Assembly (NCBI RefSeq): GCF_002222635.1
Contig: NZ_CP022415.1
Coordinates: forward strand, 1,984,001 to 2,048,000
Length of the DNA: 64,000 nt
Direction of reading: 5' to 3'
Source: Pseudosulfitobacter pseudonitzschiae
GTDB lineage: Bacteria > Pseudomonadota > Alphaproteobacteria > Rhodobacterales > Rhodobacteraceae
The notes beneath the pieces are model-generated. The model made no database searches and was not told where the DNA came from. It was given only the letters and a program-made list of their open reading frames with translations. Both the position numbers and the translations under genes were made by a program. Below, one piece after another: positions 1-10,116 of this stretch (positions within the stretch are counted from its first letter, which is position 1; every line of letters starts with the position of its first letter).

Positions 1-786
1 TTCGCCCTCGCCCACGCCAACGCCAAACAAACCGCCCTCGCGGATCGCGTTGGTAGCATATCCCAACTGCGTGGTCGGGTCGACATCAGGGCTTAGAAAG
101 CCGTCGATCCGCCGCGCGAAATGTTCCGAGCTGGAGTAGGCGAGCGTGCCCGCCAACACGACCAGCCCCGCCATGCCCACCAGCAACAACATCGGCGCAC
201 CGGCGACAAAATACATCACACCCCAGCCGAACAGCACCAGACAGGCCTGACCAAAGTCGGGCTGCAACGCCAGCATAAAAACGATCATGATACACAGGAT
301 AAACGACCACATCCGCCCCGGAGGCCCGTTCAATTCTTGCCCTGCGGCCAGCATCCATGCGGCCACAACCACAAACCCCGGCTTGAGGAATTCAGAAGGT
401 TGCAGGCTTGCAAAGCCCAGCGAATACCACCGCGTCGCCCCCTTGCCAAAATCGGTGCCGAAGAACGGCAGGAACAGCAGCGCCACAAAGGTCACCAGAA
501 AGCCCAGAACCGCCAGTCGGCGCACCATCACCGGCGTCATCATCGACGTCAGCATCATCGCAATCAGCGCAAAGCAGCCGAAAAAGGCCTGTCGCTGTAC
601 ATAGTGAAACGCTTGGAACCCGTTTTTGGCGGCCAGCGGCGGCGATGCGGCCAGCCCCAGCAGCAGGCCGATCGTGAACAGGATCAGAATGCACGACATC
701 GACCACATGTCGATGGTCCGCCACCATTTCGGTAAAATCGGTTCGCCATCGCGTACCGGTGCTGCACCATACACCATTTCTGTCAT
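1..786 (-). CDS. ftsW: FtsW, septal peptidoglycan glycosyltransferase (partial, 3' end outside window)
   Basis: SEDS-family integral membrane enzyme that polymerises lipid II at the division septum with FtsI. Only the first 262 residues are visible; the gene runs off the left edge. The ATG at 786 gives a cytoplasmic N-terminus of about 27 residues, then hydrophobic segments from about residue 31. The SEDS signature QPSEFLK lies at residues 129-135 and the visible part ends in a Gly-rich stretch (GGLFGVGVGEG) typical of FtsW. Same strand as the dcw genes to the right, but separated from murD by a flavoprotein gene on the other strand and a peroxiredoxin gene, so it probably needs its own promoter. 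Call is firm from motif and context. Confidence 0.93.
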   Translation of the reverse strand, partial: MTEMVYGAAPVRDGEPILPKWWRTIDMWSMSCILILFTIGLLLGLAASPPLAAKNGFQAFHYVQRQAFFGCFALIAMMLTSMMTPVMVRRLAVLGFLVTFVALLFLPFFGTDFGKGATRWYSLGFASLQPSEFLKPGFVVVAAWMLAAGQELNGPPGRMWSFILCIMIVFMLALQPDFGQACLVLFGWGVMYFVAGAPMLLLVGMAGLVVLAGTLAYSSSEHFARRIDGFLSPDVDPTTQLGYATNAIREGGLFGVGVGEGE

Positions 787-909
787 GTCAAACCGCCTAG
801 AACTGCCTCGGGTCGCCCCTTTGCGGGGTCTAAGCTTCATCATAGCGGGAAAAGTCGCTACGGGCTAGTGTGTTTCACCTTAGCCTGTCGCTTGGCACAG
901 CACCGCCGA

Positions 910-1437
910 TCACCCGCGCGCGCGGGTGCCGCGAACGGGATAATTCTTTTCGCGCACAAAGGTGATACCGCGCAGCAACGCGTCAAGATCGGGGCGCGCA
1001 AAAGGGGCATTCGACACATCAACGATTTGCAGATTTCCGTCCGCATTCACCACGAATGTGCCCGGTTCGGCAAAGGGGCGGTCGGTCTCCTGCGCGCTGC
1101 GCGGGTTCGAGATATACAAGCCCAGTTGCGCCATCTGGTCGGGGCTAAGATCATAGGCCAAGGGCAGCTCAAGTGCCTGATCCTGCACCATAGTCTGCGC
1201 CTTATCCAGCGGGTCCGCCGAGACGGCGATGATTTCCACACCCTGATCGTAGAAGGCCGAAGCCATCTCTTGCAACTGCGACAGATAGCGTTTGCAGATC
1301 GGACAGTGCAGGCCGCGATAGACCACCACCACCTGCCATTCGTGGCCGTTGTGCGGCTTGCCCAGCGTGCGGGCGCCACCCCCGACGGTTTGCAACTGGA
1401 TCTGGGGGAATGGTGTACCGGCATCAAGTGCGATCAT
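910..1437 (-). CDS. Peroxiredoxin-like (AhpC/TSA) thioredoxin-fold protein
   Basis: 175-residue cytoplasmic thioredoxin-fold protein. The fold core is visible as VVVVYRG followed by HCPIC at residues 44-48, giving Cys45 and Cys48 in a CxxC placed like the active site of AhpC/TSA peroxiredoxin-like proteins. A later cis-Pro-type segment (EPGTFVV) and a C-terminal helix fit the family. Expected role is thiol-dependent peroxide reduction or redox signalling; the substrate cannot be read from sequence. It is divergent from the flavoprotein at 1549 with 111 bp between start codons, and reads toward ftsW with a 123-bp gap. It interrupts an otherwise continuous dcw cluster. Confidence 0.85.
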   Translation of the reverse strand: MIALDAGTPFPQIQLQTVGGGARTLGKPHNGHEWQVVVVYRGLHCPICKRYLSQLQEMASAFYDQGVEIIAVSADPLDKAQTMVQDQALELPLAYDLSPDQMAQLGLYISNPRSAQETDRPFAEPGTFVVNADGNLQIVDVSNAPFARPDLDALLRGITFVREKNYPVRGTRARG

Positions 1438-1548
1438 GGGGCGGTCCTTTCAGAATTGCGTTGCACCCTACCTATGCCTTGGGTGGCCATCATCAAAGCC
1501 TTTCAGCGGTTTCTTGACCGCACCCGCACAATCAGGCAGGGCAGAGCG

Positions 1549-2739
1549 ATGCAAATCGACACGTTGATAATAGGCGCCGGAGCAGCCGGAATGATGTGCG
1601 CCGCCCATGCTGGCGGGCAATCGGGTAAGCGCGTTGTCGTGGTCGATCATGCCAAGGCACCGGGCGAGAAAATCCGCATTTCGGGCGGGGGGCGTTGCAA
1701 TTTCACCAATATGTATTGCGATCCACAAGCGTTCATTTCGCACAACCCGCATTTTGCGAAATCGGCTCTGGCACGGTATACGCAATGGGATTTTATCGAC
1801 CTGATCGACCGGCACGGCATTGCCTGGCATGAGAAAACGCTGGGTCAGTTGTTTTGCGACGGATCGGCCAAACAGATCGTGGCGATGCTGACCGGAATGA
1901 TGGCCGATGCAGGGGTGACGTTGCATTTGCAAACTTCAGTCACCCATGTTGCAAAGTCTGACAGGGGGTTTGCAGTATCTTTGCAAACTCCCGACGGCGC
2001 TTTGCAAATCCAGGCGCGACAACTGGTACTGGCCTCGGGCGGCAAGTCGATCCCGAAGATGGGTGCGACCGGTCTGGCCTATGACATCGCGCGACGATTC
2101 GGCCTGCCTGTCACTGACACACGACCCGGACTGGTGCCATTCACCTTTGCCGAAGGGCGGTTTGTGCCGCTGGCCGGGGTCGCGGCCCCGTCGCGGATGG
2201 TGGCGGATGGACCTGCCTTTGACGAGGCGGTGCTGTTCACCCATCGCGGCCTGTCCGGCCCTGCGGTGTTGCAGGTGTCGAGCTATTGGCGCGAGGGCGA
2301 TCCCGTGACGCTCAACCTTGATCCCGACGACACCATCGCCCCTGCCCTGCGCGCGCAGCGCCAGCACTACGGGCGGCGCAACCTGACGACGGAACTGGCA
2401 ACACATCTGCCATCGCGGCTGGTGGAGTTCATGAAGGACGACTGGGCGCTGACCGGCAATCTGGCAGACCAGTCCGATACCCGCATCGACGCGCTGGTGG
2501 ATCGGATCCAGAACTGGCAGCTGATGCCCTCCGGCACCGAAGGCTACCGCACCGCCGAAGTCACATTGGGCGGCATCGACACCGATGCGCTGTCGTCGAA
2601 AACCATGCAGGCCAAGGATGTTCCGGGCCTTTATGTCATCGGCGAAGCGGTGGATGTGACCGGCTGGCTGGGCGGCTACAACTTTCAGTGGGCCTGGGCG
2701 TCGGGCATGGCGGCAGCGCGGGCGATTGCAGCGCTTTAG
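1549..2739 (+). CDS. BaiN/HI0933-family NAD(P)/FAD-dependent oxidoreductase
   Basis: 396-residue flavoprotein. The N-terminal Rossmann motif IIGAGAAG starts at residue 7, followed by the family signature GGGRCNFTN near residue 50, and ends with a second FAD-contact segment ([17 protein letters not shown]) close to the C-terminus. These mark the HI0933/YhiN/BaiN group; the physiological substrate is unknown. ATG 1549 is chosen because the FAD motif follows at once and a purine-rich GGCAGGGCAGAG precedes it; the longer open frame upstream is the antisense of the peroxiredoxin. The stop codon overlaps the murD stop by 4 nt (convergent). Its coding sequence carries an unusual cluster of TTTGCAAA octamers at 1926-2008, where TTG and CAA codons replace the CTG/CAG usual here. 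Confidence 0.88.
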   Translation: MQIDTLIIGAGAAGMMCAAHAGGQSGKRVVVVDHAKAPGEKIRISGGGRCNFTNMYCDPQAFISHNPHFAKSALARYTQWDFIDLIDRHGIAWHEKTLGQLFCDGSAKQIVAMLTGMMADAGVTLHLQTSVTHVAKSDRGFAVSLQTPDGALQIQARQLVLASGGKSIPKMGATGLAYDIARRFGLPVTDTRPGLVPFTFAEGRFVPLAGVAAPSRMVADGPAFDEAVLFTHRGLSGPAVLQVSSYWREGDPVTLNLDPDDTIAPALRAQRQHYGRRNLTTELATHLPSRLVEFMKDDWALTGNLADQSDTRIDALVDRIQNWQLMPSGTEGYRTAEVTLGGIDTDALSSKTMQAKDVPGLYVIGEAVDVTGWLGGYNFQWAWASGMAAARAIAAL

Positions 2740-4154
2740 ACTGTTTCGACCGGATCCAATCCCAGCCGCGCCCTGACCTCGGCCACGAAATCATCGCCGC
2801 GTTTTTCAAAGCTGTCGTATTGGTCGAAACTGGCCGCCGCAGGGGCCAATAGCACGGTATCGCCTTGTTCGGCATCGACAATCGCGGCCTCGACCGCCTG
2901 TGCCATCGTGCCGCAAACCTGCGCTTCGGCGTCCAGTTGCACGGCAAAGGCCGCAGCCTCGCGCCCGATCACATAGGCTTTGCGCACTGCCCCCGACACG
3001 GCGTTCAACGGACCAAGCCCGCCCTCTTTTTGCAAGCCGCCGCAGATCCAGCGGATGTTCTGGAACGCTTCCAGCGCCTTGACCGCGCTGTCCACATTGG
3101 TGGCCTTGCTGTCGTTCACATAGGCCACGCCCCCCGCCTCAGCGATCAGCTGGCTGCGGTGCGGCAAGCCGCCAAAGCTGTGGAACGCGGCCTCGATCAC
3201 GCGCGGAGCCAGCCCCAGAGAGCGGCAGGCGGCAAAAGCTGCGCAAGCGTTCTGGTGGTTGTGCGCGCCCGGCAATCCCTTGACGCTGCGCAGGTCGATG
3301 GATGCCACCTGTTTGCCCTTGCGATATTCCGACAGAAAGCCTTTGCGCGCAAAGATGTTCCAGCCGGGGCCAGCCAGTTTGGCGGCGACGGAAATGCGGA
3401 TCACGCGGTCATCGGTTGGCCCTTCGGCCAGTTGCCCCGCCAGAAAGCGTCCCTCGGGTTCGTCCACGCCGATCACCGCGCGGTCGGGGCCGCCTTCGGC
3501 GAACAGGCGGCGTTTGGCCGCAAAATAACCACCCATGCCCGCGTGCCGGTCCAGATGGTCGGGGCTGAGATTGGTGAACACGGCCACGTCAGGCGTCAGG
3601 CTGCGGGCCAGATCCGTCTGGTATGATGATAACTCCAGTACCACCACGCCGCCGTCTTCGGGCGGGTCGATGTCCAGCACGCCGCGCCCGATGTTGCCCG
3701 CCAACTGGCTGTCACGGCCCGCTTCGGTCAAGATGTGATGGATCAGCGCCGATGTGGTCGATTTGCCGTTTGAACCGGTGATCGCAACCACCCGCGGGGC
3801 CGTGTCAAAGGATGCCCATGCGCCCGTGGCAAAACTTTGGAAAAACAGGCCGATGTCATTGTCGACTGGCACGCCCGCCATTTGGGCGGTGGCGATGATG
3901 GCGTTCGGTGTGGGGTAAAGATGCGGGATTCCGGGGCTGACAATCAGCCGCGCGATGTCCTCAAATGCGCTGGGATGGTGCAAATCCTGAACGCAAAGAC
4001 CTTCGGCCTCGGCCTTGGATCGGGCTGCGGGGTTGTCATCCCAGCACAGGGGCACGGCACCACCTGCGGCCAGCGCACGGGCAGCAGACAGACCCGAACG
4101 GCCCAGCCCCAGAACAGCGACACGCGCACCTTGCAAACCTTGAACGGGGATCAT
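2736..4154 (-). CDS. murD: UDP-N-acetylmuramoyl-L-alanine--D-glutamate ligase
   Basis: Cytoplasmic Mur ligase adding D-glutamate to UDP-MurNAc-L-Ala. 472 residues from ATG 4154. Three-domain layout: N-terminal Rossmann-like domain with VLGLGRSG, central ATPase domain with P-loop GSNGKSTT at residues 127-134, then the C-terminal ligase domain. An in-frame TTG lies three codons further upstream, but the AAAGGA at 4164-4169 is 9 nt from ATG 4154, which is therefore preferred. It follows mraY on the same strand after about 112 bp, the largest gap inside the cluster, so a secondary promoter is possible. It converges on the flavoprotein gene with a 4-nt overlap. Confidence 0.95.
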   Translation of the reverse strand: MIPVQGLQGARVAVLGLGRSGLSAARALAAGGAVPLCWDDNPAARSKAEAEGLCVQDLHHPSAFEDIARLIVSPGIPHLYPTPNAIIATAQMAGVPVDNDIGLFFQSFATGAWASFDTAPRVVAITGSNGKSTTSALIHHILTEAGRDSQLAGNIGRGVLDIDPPEDGGVVVLELSSYQTDLARSLTPDVAVFTNLSPDHLDRHAGMGGYFAAKRRLFAEGGPDRAVIGVDEPEGRFLAGQLAEGPTDDRVIRISVAAKLAGPGWNIFARKGFLSEYRKGKQVASIDLRSVKGLPGAHNHQNACAAFAACRSLGLAPRVIEAAFHSFGGLPHRSQLIAEAGGVAYVNDSKATNVDSAVKALEAFQNIRWICGGLQKEGGLGPLNAVSGAVRKAYVIGREAAAFAVQLDAEAQVCGTMAQAVEAAIVDAEQGDTVLLAPAAASFDQYDSFEKRGDDFVAEVRARLGLDPVETV

Positions 4155-4266
4155 CGAACGCAATCCTTTGTGATATATGGTGCGGGGCAGCGGCCCCTGT
4201 CCTGCCCTTGTGAACAGTGACCACCAGACATTGTTTCAATCCGGAAAGGGGCATGTACCAGCATGA

Positions 4267-5349
4267 TTACCGAAGCTTGAGCGTGGCAAGACCGATCATC
4301 GCCAAAATCAGCGAGATGATCCAGAAGCGGATGACAATCTGCGGTTCGGCCCAGCCCTTTTTCTCGTAGTGGTGATGAATCGGGGCCATCAGGAACACGC
4401 GTTTTCCGGTGCGTTTGAAATAAAGCACCTGAATGATGACGCTCAGCGCTTCGACCACAAAAAGACCGCCAACGATAGCCAGCACCAGTTCGTGTTTGGT
4501 GGCAACCGCAATCGCCCCCAGCGCGCCGCCCAATGCAAGACTGCCGGTGTCGCCCATAAACACCGCTGCGGGTGGTGCGTTGTACCACAAAAAGCCCAAG
4601 CCCCCGCCGAACAGGCCAGCGGTAAAGATGAGAATTTCGCCGGTGCCGGGAACATAGTGGACGTCAAGGTATTCGGTAAAGTCGACGCGGCCCACCGTAT
4701 AGGCAATAACGCCCAGCGCGCCTGCGGCGATCATCACCGGCATGATGGCCAACCCGTCCAGACCGTCGGTCAGATTGACCGCATTGGCCGATCCGACAAT
4801 TACAATGATCGCGAAGGGTACAAACAAATACCCAAGATTGATCAACGTGTCCTTGAACACCGGCAGGGCCAGTTGGTTTTGAAGCTCGACAGGATGGTAG
4901 AGCGCCGCGACATAGCCCGCGATGCCCGCAATGATAAAGCCCAGCAACAAGCGAACCCTGCCCGAAACACCTGCGGTCGTCTGCTTGGACACCTTTGCGT
5001 AATCATCGGCAAAACCGATGAGGGCAAAAGACATCGTGACAAACAGCACGATCCAGATGAATGGGTTGTCCAGCCGCGCCCACAGCAGGGTCGAGGTCAG
5101 CAACGCGCCCACGATCAGCAGCCCGCCCATCGTTGGTGTGCCCGCTTTGACAAAGTGTCCTTCGGGGCCGTCATCGCGGATTGGCTGGCCTTTGCCCTGA
5201 GTGCGGCGCAGCACGTTGATCAGCGGCAGACCAAAGATAAAGCCGAAAAGCAGCGCCGTCAGAAAGGCTCCGCCAGCGCGGAACGTGATATAGCGAAACA
5301 GGTTAAAAAAATCGCCACCGTCCGACAGCGCGGTCAACCAATAGAGCAT
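4267..5349 (-). CDS. mraY: Phospho-N-acetylmuramoyl-pentapeptide-transferase
   Basis: Integral membrane enzyme that transfers phospho-MurNAc-pentapeptide from UDP to undecaprenyl phosphate, making lipid I. 360 residues, the usual length, with about ten hydrophobic segments. Recognisable motifs are the Asp-rich FADDYAK after the third membrane segment, the [10 protein letters not shown] loop, and the His-rich [12 protein letters not shown] loop near the C-terminus. Lies between murF and murD in canonical dcw order, 41 bp after murF, so co-transcription is expected. Confidence 0.97.
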   Translation of the reverse strand: MLYWLTALSDGGDFFNLFRYITFRAGGAFLTALLFGFIFGLPLINVLRRTQGKGQPIRDDGPEGHFVKAGTPTMGGLLIVGALLTSTLLWARLDNPFIWIVLFVTMSFALIGFADDYAKVSKQTTAGVSGRVRLLLGFIIAGIAGYVAALYHPVELQNQLALPVFKDTLINLGYLFVPFAIIVIVGSANAVNLTDGLDGLAIMPVMIAAGALGVIAYTVGRVDFTEYLDVHYVPGTGEILIFTAGLFGGGLGFLWYNAPPAAVFMGDTGSLALGGALGAIAVATKHELVLAIVGGLFVVEALSVIIQVLYFKRTGKRVFLMAPIHHHYEKKGWAEPQIVIRFWIISLILAMIGLATLKLR

Positions 5350-5390
5350 TTCAGGTGTTCCAACTCATTCTTTTGTGGCCCGAACTGTGT

Positions 5391-6827
5391 TCAGGCGTTT
5401 TCGACCGGATGGCCCATTTTGCGGATAGCGTCAACGACAAGCGCCAGTTTCATGCTGAGCGAGCCTTTGGCCAGCACAACATCGCCAGCATCCAGCCGCG
5501 AACGCAGCACTTTCGCCATTTCTTCCGAGGTTTCGCACCAGCGGCCCCGCTGGTGTTCGGGCAACGTATCATAAAGCGTACGCATCAGCGGGCCGATGCA
5601 ATGCACGCGGTCGACCTTTTCCATCGCGTCCAGATCGGCCAGACCTGCGTGCAGTTTCTTGGCATCGCTGCCCAGTTCCATCATATCACCCAGCACCGCG
5701 ATGCGGCGGCCACGGCGCACGCGACCGGTGTCATGGGTGACTTCGGCGGCGGCTAACACGTCAAGGGCGGCAGCCATCGAGGTTGGATTGGCGTTGTAAC
5801 TGTCGTCGATCAACTCAAGCGTCAGATCGCGCTCTACCGGATCAAGGAATATCGTCTCGCGCGCGCCGCGCCCTTTGAACGGGGTCCAGCGGCCAAGGCT
5901 TTGGGCAGCCAGTGCCAGATCGGCACCCAGTTCGGCACATGCGGCCAGCGCGCCCAGCCCGTTCATCGCGAAATGCTGGCCTGCCGTGGCGATTTTGAAC
6001 ACCAGCGGGCTGCCGTCCACTTCGGCCTGCACCACGGTGGTGTCGCTGTGCAATTGCACGTCTTTCAGAACGTAATCAAAGCCGTGCCAGCCAAAGCCCA
6101 CATCCTTGCGTTTGGCGTCCAGCGCCTTGGCCTGAAGGATGGCAGCGGTTTCCACGTCGTTGTTCAGGATTGCCGAGCCGCCGTATTCCAGCCCGTCGAT
6201 GATGCTGGCTTTTTCGACGGCGATGCCGGTGATGTCGTCAAACGCCTCGAGGTGGGCCGCGGCAACGGTGGTGATCATCGCCACATGCGGACGCGCCATA
6301 CGGGCCAGCGGCGCGATCTCTCCGGGGTGGTTCATGCCGATCTCGATTACCGCATATTCGGTATCTTGCGGCATCCGCGCCAGCGTCAGCGGCACGCCCC
6401 AATGGTTGTTATAGCTGGCGACAGAGGCATGGGTGCGCCCTTGGTCGCCCAACATCGCAGCCAGCATTTCTTTGGTCGAGGTTTTGCCGACGCTGCCCGT
6501 GACCGCCACAACGCGGGCACGGGTGCGGGCACGGCCCTTGCGGCCCAAAGCTTCCAGCGCCTTGAGCACATCCGGCACCACCAGCAGCGGTGCATCATCA
6601 GCCACGCCCTTTGGCACATGGCTGACCAACGCGGCAGCGGCGCCTTTTTCCAGCGCTGCGGCGACGAAGTCATGGCCGTCGCGCACGTCTTTCAGCGCCA
6701 CAAACAGATCGCCCTTTTCGATGGTGCGGGTGTCAATCGATACACCGTTTGCGATCCAGTCGGTCGTAGCGGTGCCGCTGGTGGCTTCTGCGGCTTCTGC
6801 AGCAGTCCATAGGGGCGGGTTGGTCAT
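5391..6827 (-). CDS. murF: UDP-N-acetylmuramoyl-tripeptide--D-alanyl-D-alanine ligase
   Basis: Cytoplasmic Mur ligase that adds the D-Ala-D-Ala dipeptide, completing the UDP-MurNAc-pentapeptide. 478 residues. N-terminal substrate domain, then the ATPase domain with P-loop GSVGKTST at residues 111-118, then the C-terminal domain containing DDSYNANPTSM. Its ATG overlaps the murE stop by 4 nt (ATGA), a translational-coupling arrangement. Same operon as murE and mraY. Confidence 0.96.
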   Translation of the reverse strand: MTNPPLWTAAEAAEATSGTATTDWIANGVSIDTRTIEKGDLFVALKDVRDGHDFVAAALEKGAAAALVSHVPKGVADDAPLLVVPDVLKALEALGRKGRARTRARVVAVTGSVGKTSTKEMLAAMLGDQGRTHASVASYNNHWGVPLTLARMPQDTEYAVIEIGMNHPGEIAPLARMARPHVAMITTVAAAHLEAFDDITGIAVEKASIIDGLEYGGSAILNNDVETAAILQAKALDAKRKDVGFGWHGFDYVLKDVQLHSDTTVVQAEVDGSPLVFKIATAGQHFAMNGLGALAACAELGADLALAAQSLGRWTPFKGRGARETIFLDPVERDLTLELIDDSYNANPTSMAAALDVLAAAEVTHDTGRVRRGRRIAVLGDMMELGSDAKKLHAGLADLDAMEKVDRVHCIGPLMRTLYDTLPEHQRGRWCETSEEMAKVLRSRLDAGDVVLAKGSLSMKLALVVDAIRKMGHPVENA

Positions 6828-8308
6828 GTCAGACGTCCTTCCAAAGCAGCGACAGCCAGACTGGCCTGTTCCGCATCGTCAAATGGCAGCACATCGTCGC
6901 CGACAATCTGCCCGGTCTCGTGGCCCTTGCCTGCGATCAGCAACGCGTCGCCCGGTTCCAGCATATCAACACCGCGCAGGATCGCTTCGGCGCGGTCCCC
7001 GACTTCCAGCGCATCTGGACAACCTGCCATAACCGCCGCGCGGATCATGGCCGGATCTTCTGAGCGCGGGTTGTCGTCGGTGACGATCACCAAATCGGCA
7101 TTGGCCGCGGCCGCAGCGCCCATCAGCGGGCGTTTGCCCGCGTCACGGTCACCGCCAGCGCCCACAACGGCAATCAGGCGGCCCATCACATGCGGGCGCA
7201 TTGCCGACAGCGCGGTTTCAACCGCGCCGGGGGTGTGGGCATAATCAACAAAGACCGCAGCCCCGTTTTCACGGGTGGCGGCCAGCTGCATCCGGCCCTT
7301 GACCGTGACCAGATGCGGCAGCGTGTCGAACACATGATCCGGTTCGGCCCCACAGGCGATGACCAGACCTGCGGCCAGAGCCACGTTGTCGGCCTGAAAA
7401 TCACCGATCAGGTTCAACCGCGCCTGATAGACCTTGCCGCGATAGACCAGCCGTATGTCCTGCCCCGTGGCGTCCATACGCTGGCCTGCCAGATGCAGAT
7501 CACCGCCCGCGCGCCCCACCGTCATCACCTGCTGGCCGCGTGCCTTGGCGATGGCGGCCATATCGACACCGCGTTCATCGTCGATGTTGATCACGGCGAT
7601 GCCGTCCTCGGGCAGCACACGCGCGAACAATCCTGCCTTGGCGTCGAAATAGGCGTCAAAGCTGTGGTGATAGTCCAGGTGGTCCTGCGTAAAATTGGTA
7701 AAACCTGCGGCGCGCAGCACAACGCCGTCCAGACGCCGCTGGTCCAGCCCGTGCGACGAGGCCTCCATCGCGGCGTGGCTAATACCATGCTGGGCAGCAG
7801 CAGTCAGGGTACGGTGCAGGGTGATCGGTTCGGGGGTGGTGTGGGCCAATGGCGCGGTCCATGCGCCCTCGACTCCGGTTGTGCCAAGGTTGATCGCAGC
7901 CAACCCCATTTCGATCCAGATCTGGCGCACAAAGGTCGAGACCGAGGTTTTGCCATTGGTTCCGGTGACAGCCACCATCACCTGCGGTTGCGCACCAAAA
8001 AACAGCGCGGCAGTGCGGGCCAGTGTCTCGCGTGGTGTATCAGAGACCACCAGCGCAGCGTCGGAACCGGCCAGCGCGTCGCGCGCCAGCTCTGCCCCCA
8101 CGGGGTCGGTCAGAATGGCCGAGGCACCGCGCTGCAATGCCCCCTCGATAAAGCTGGCACCGTGAACGCGGCTGCCGGGCATGGCGGCGAACAACGTGCC
8201 CTCGCGGACGTCGCGGCTGTCAACGCACAGGTTGACCAGCGGCGGATTCGCCCCCGACGTGGACATCAGCCCCAGAGAATTCAACGTGATACTGCGGGGC
8301 GTGACCAT
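6824..8308 (-). CDS. murE: UDP-N-acetylmuramoyl-L-alanyl-D-glutamate--2,6-diaminopimelate ligase
   Basis: Cytoplasmic Mur ligase adding the third amino acid of the stem peptide. 494 residues. P-loop GTNGKTS at residues 116-122; the DNPR motif at 412-415, which reads meso-diaminopimelate, indicates a DAP-type (Gram-negative) peptidoglycan rather than lysine. Follows ftsI after 17 bp and overlaps murF by 4 nt. Confidence 0.97.
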   Translation of the reverse strand: MVTPRSITLNSLGLMSTSGANPPLVNLCVDSRDVREGTLFAAMPGSRVHGASFIEGALQRGASAILTDPVGAELARDALAGSDAALVVSDTPRETLARTAALFFGAQPQVMVAVTGTNGKTSVSTFVRQIWIEMGLAAINLGTTGVEGAWTAPLAHTTPEPITLHRTLTAAAQHGISHAAMEASSHGLDQRRLDGVVLRAAGFTNFTQDHLDYHHSFDAYFDAKAGLFARVLPEDGIAVINIDDERGVDMAAIAKARGQQVMTVGRAGGDLHLAGQRMDATGQDIRLVYRGKVYQARLNLIGDFQADNVALAAGLVIACGAEPDHVFDTLPHLVTVKGRMQLAATRENGAAVFVDYAHTPGAVETALSAMRPHVMGRLIAVVGAGGDRDAGKRPLMGAAAAANADLVIVTDDNPRSEDPAMIRAAVMAGCPDALEVGDRAEAILRGVDMLEPGDALLIAGKGHETGQIVGDDVLPFDDAEQASLAVAALEGRLT

Positions 8309-8325
8309 AGAGATGCCTTTTCGGC

Positions 8326-10116
8326 TTAGTTGCTGCTGGTCAGCGTTATATCAGCCAGTGTGGTCGGTTCAACGGTTGGTCGCAGGCCCAACAGCGGTGC
8401 CAGTCGGCGGATCATCTCGGCAGCCACGGGCACGGCAGTCCAACCTGCGGTGCGGCGCGGTTTGTCGCCGGATGTCTCCACCGGCTCGTCCAGCGTAACG
8501 ATCAGCACATATTTCGGATCATGCGACGGGAACATGCTGGCAAAGGTCGCGATGTTCCGGTCCTTGTAATAGCCGCCCTGCGGTCTGGGTTTATCTGCTG
8601 ACCCTGTCTTGCCACCCACCGAATAGCCCGGAACCTCACCAAAGCTGGCAGTACCCGAAGTGACCACTTTGCGCAGCATGGCGCGGGCAGCTTCGGCCGC
8701 ACGCGCGCTCATCACCCGCTCGCCTTTCGGGGTGAGCCCGTCTTGCTTGAGGATGGTGGGGCGCACGGCAAAGCCGCCATTTGCAATCGCGGAATACCCC
8801 GCAGCCAGTTGCATCGCCGAAGTAGAAAGCCCGTGTCCATAGGAAATGGTGACCGCACTCAGATCAGTCCAATTTTTCGGCAACAAGGGTTTGCCTTGGG
8901 CGGCCTCGACAATCTCGAAGGGTGTGGCGTCCAGAAAGCCCAGCGATTTCAGAAAGCTCTGCTGACGCTCCACCCCGATTTGCAGCGCCAACCGGCCCGA
9001 GCCACGGTTGGACGAATGCACAATCACGTCGGACACGCTGAGCATACCGTAATTCTTTTGACGAAACTCACCAATGGGATAGCCGCCCACCCGCAACGGC
9101 GGCGCGGTGTCGATCATGGTTGTGGGCGTTACCAACCCCAGTTCGACCGCTTGGGCGGCTGCAAAAATCTTGAACACCGAACCAAGTTCGTAAACCCCTT
9201 GCACCGACCGGTTGAACAGCGGGCTGTCCGACGGGTCGCCTGTGAGCGCAGGGCGCGGGCGGTCGTTGGGGTCGAAGGTGGGCAGCGACACCACCGAGAC
9301 AACTTCACCGGTATGAACATCCATCAGAATTGATGTGGCCCCCTTGGCGTTCATCAGCTTCATGCCGCCCCACAGCACCTGTTCGGCAGCGGCCTGAACG
9401 GTCAGGTCCAATGACAGGGTCAGTGGTTTGCCCGCATTTGCAGGGGCGCGCAGATAGTCGTCAAAGTATTTCTCGACACCTGCCACACCGATCACCTCGG
9501 CGGCGCTGACGCCTTCTTTGCCAAAAGAGGCGCCGCCCAGCACATGGGCCGCCAACGTGCCGTTGGGATACAGACGCAAGTCACGCGGACCAAACAACAG
9601 CCCCGGATCACCGATCTCGTGTACGGCCTGCATCTGCTCGGGGCTCATTTTCTTTTTGATCCACAGGAACTTGCGCTTGCCTGTAAAGTCACGAACCAGT
9701 CGGTCGTGATCCAGATCAGGGAAAATTTGCACCAGCTTCTCAGCGGCACCCGTCGGGTCGATCATATGGGGCGGCTGCGCATAAAGCGCGTGGGTTTCAA
9801 AGTTGGTGGCCAGCAGCCGCCCGTTGCGGTCGACAATATCGGCGCGGGCGGCAGAAATCGCAGACCCCGGCGCGTAGGCGCGCGGCTCCATCGGCTCGGA
9901 AATCGACAGCAGGCCCATGCGGGCCCCCACCACGACAAAAGCGCAGACAAAGAACAGCCCGAGGATCAACAAGCGGCTTTCGGCGCGCGCACGCATCCGG
10001 TCACGCATTTCCTCGTGGCGGATACGCTTGTTCTCGCGCTCGATCGCATCCGGGTTTTCACCGTTGGCGCGGGCGGGCAGGATGCGCGCCAGCGGGCGCA
10101 GGGGAACGCGGATCAT
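8326..10116 (-). CDS. ftsI: Penicillin-binding protein 3 (FtsI), septal transpeptidase
   Basis: Class B PBP that cross-links septal peptidoglycan as partner of FtsW. 596 residues. A basic cytoplasmic tail of about 47 residues precedes one membrane anchor (about 49-70), a dimerisation/pedestal region, then the transpeptidase domain with SVFK (catalytic Ser313, Lys316), SSN at 368-370 and KTGSA from 503. All three penicillin-binding motifs are intact. The ATG overlaps the ftsL stop by 4 nt, so translation of the two is probably coupled. Confidence 0.97.
   Translation of the reverse strand: MIRVPLRPLARILPARANGENPDAIERENKRIRHEEMRDRMRARAESRLLILGLFFVCAFVVVGARMGLLSISEPMEPRAYAPGSAISAARADIVDRNGRLLATNFETHALYAQPPHMIDPTGAAEKLVQIFPDLDHDRLVRDFTGKRKFLWIKKKMSPEQMQAVHEIGDPGLLFGPRDLRLYPNGTLAAHVLGGASFGKEGVSAAEVIGVAGVEKYFDDYLRAPANAGKPLTLSLDLTVQAAAEQVLWGGMKLMNAKGATSILMDVHTGEVVSVVSLPTFDPNDRPRPALTGDPSDSPLFNRSVQGVYELGSVFKIFAAAQAVELGLVTPTTMIDTAPPLRVGGYPIGEFRQKNYGMLSVSDVIVHSSNRGSGRLALQIGVERQQSFLKSLGFLDATPFEIVEAAQGKPLLPKNWTDLSAVTISYGHGLSTSAMQLAAGYSAIANGGFAVRPTILKQDGLTPKGERVMSARAAEAARAMLRKVVTSGTASFGEVPGYSVGGKTGSADKPRPQGGYYKDRNIATFASMFPSHDPKYVLIVTLDEPVETSGDKPRRTAGWTAVPVAAEMIRRLAPLLGLRPTVEPTTLADITLTSSN

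Noticed and set aside
868-1548. N-terminal extension of the flavoprotein frame
   Set aside because: It is antisense to the peroxiredoxin; the FAD motif begins seven residues after ATG 1549, which also has a ribosome-binding site.
4036-4254. Small frame between murD and mraY
   Set aside because: Overlaps murD in another frame with no codon bias; the 112-bp gap itself is non-coding.
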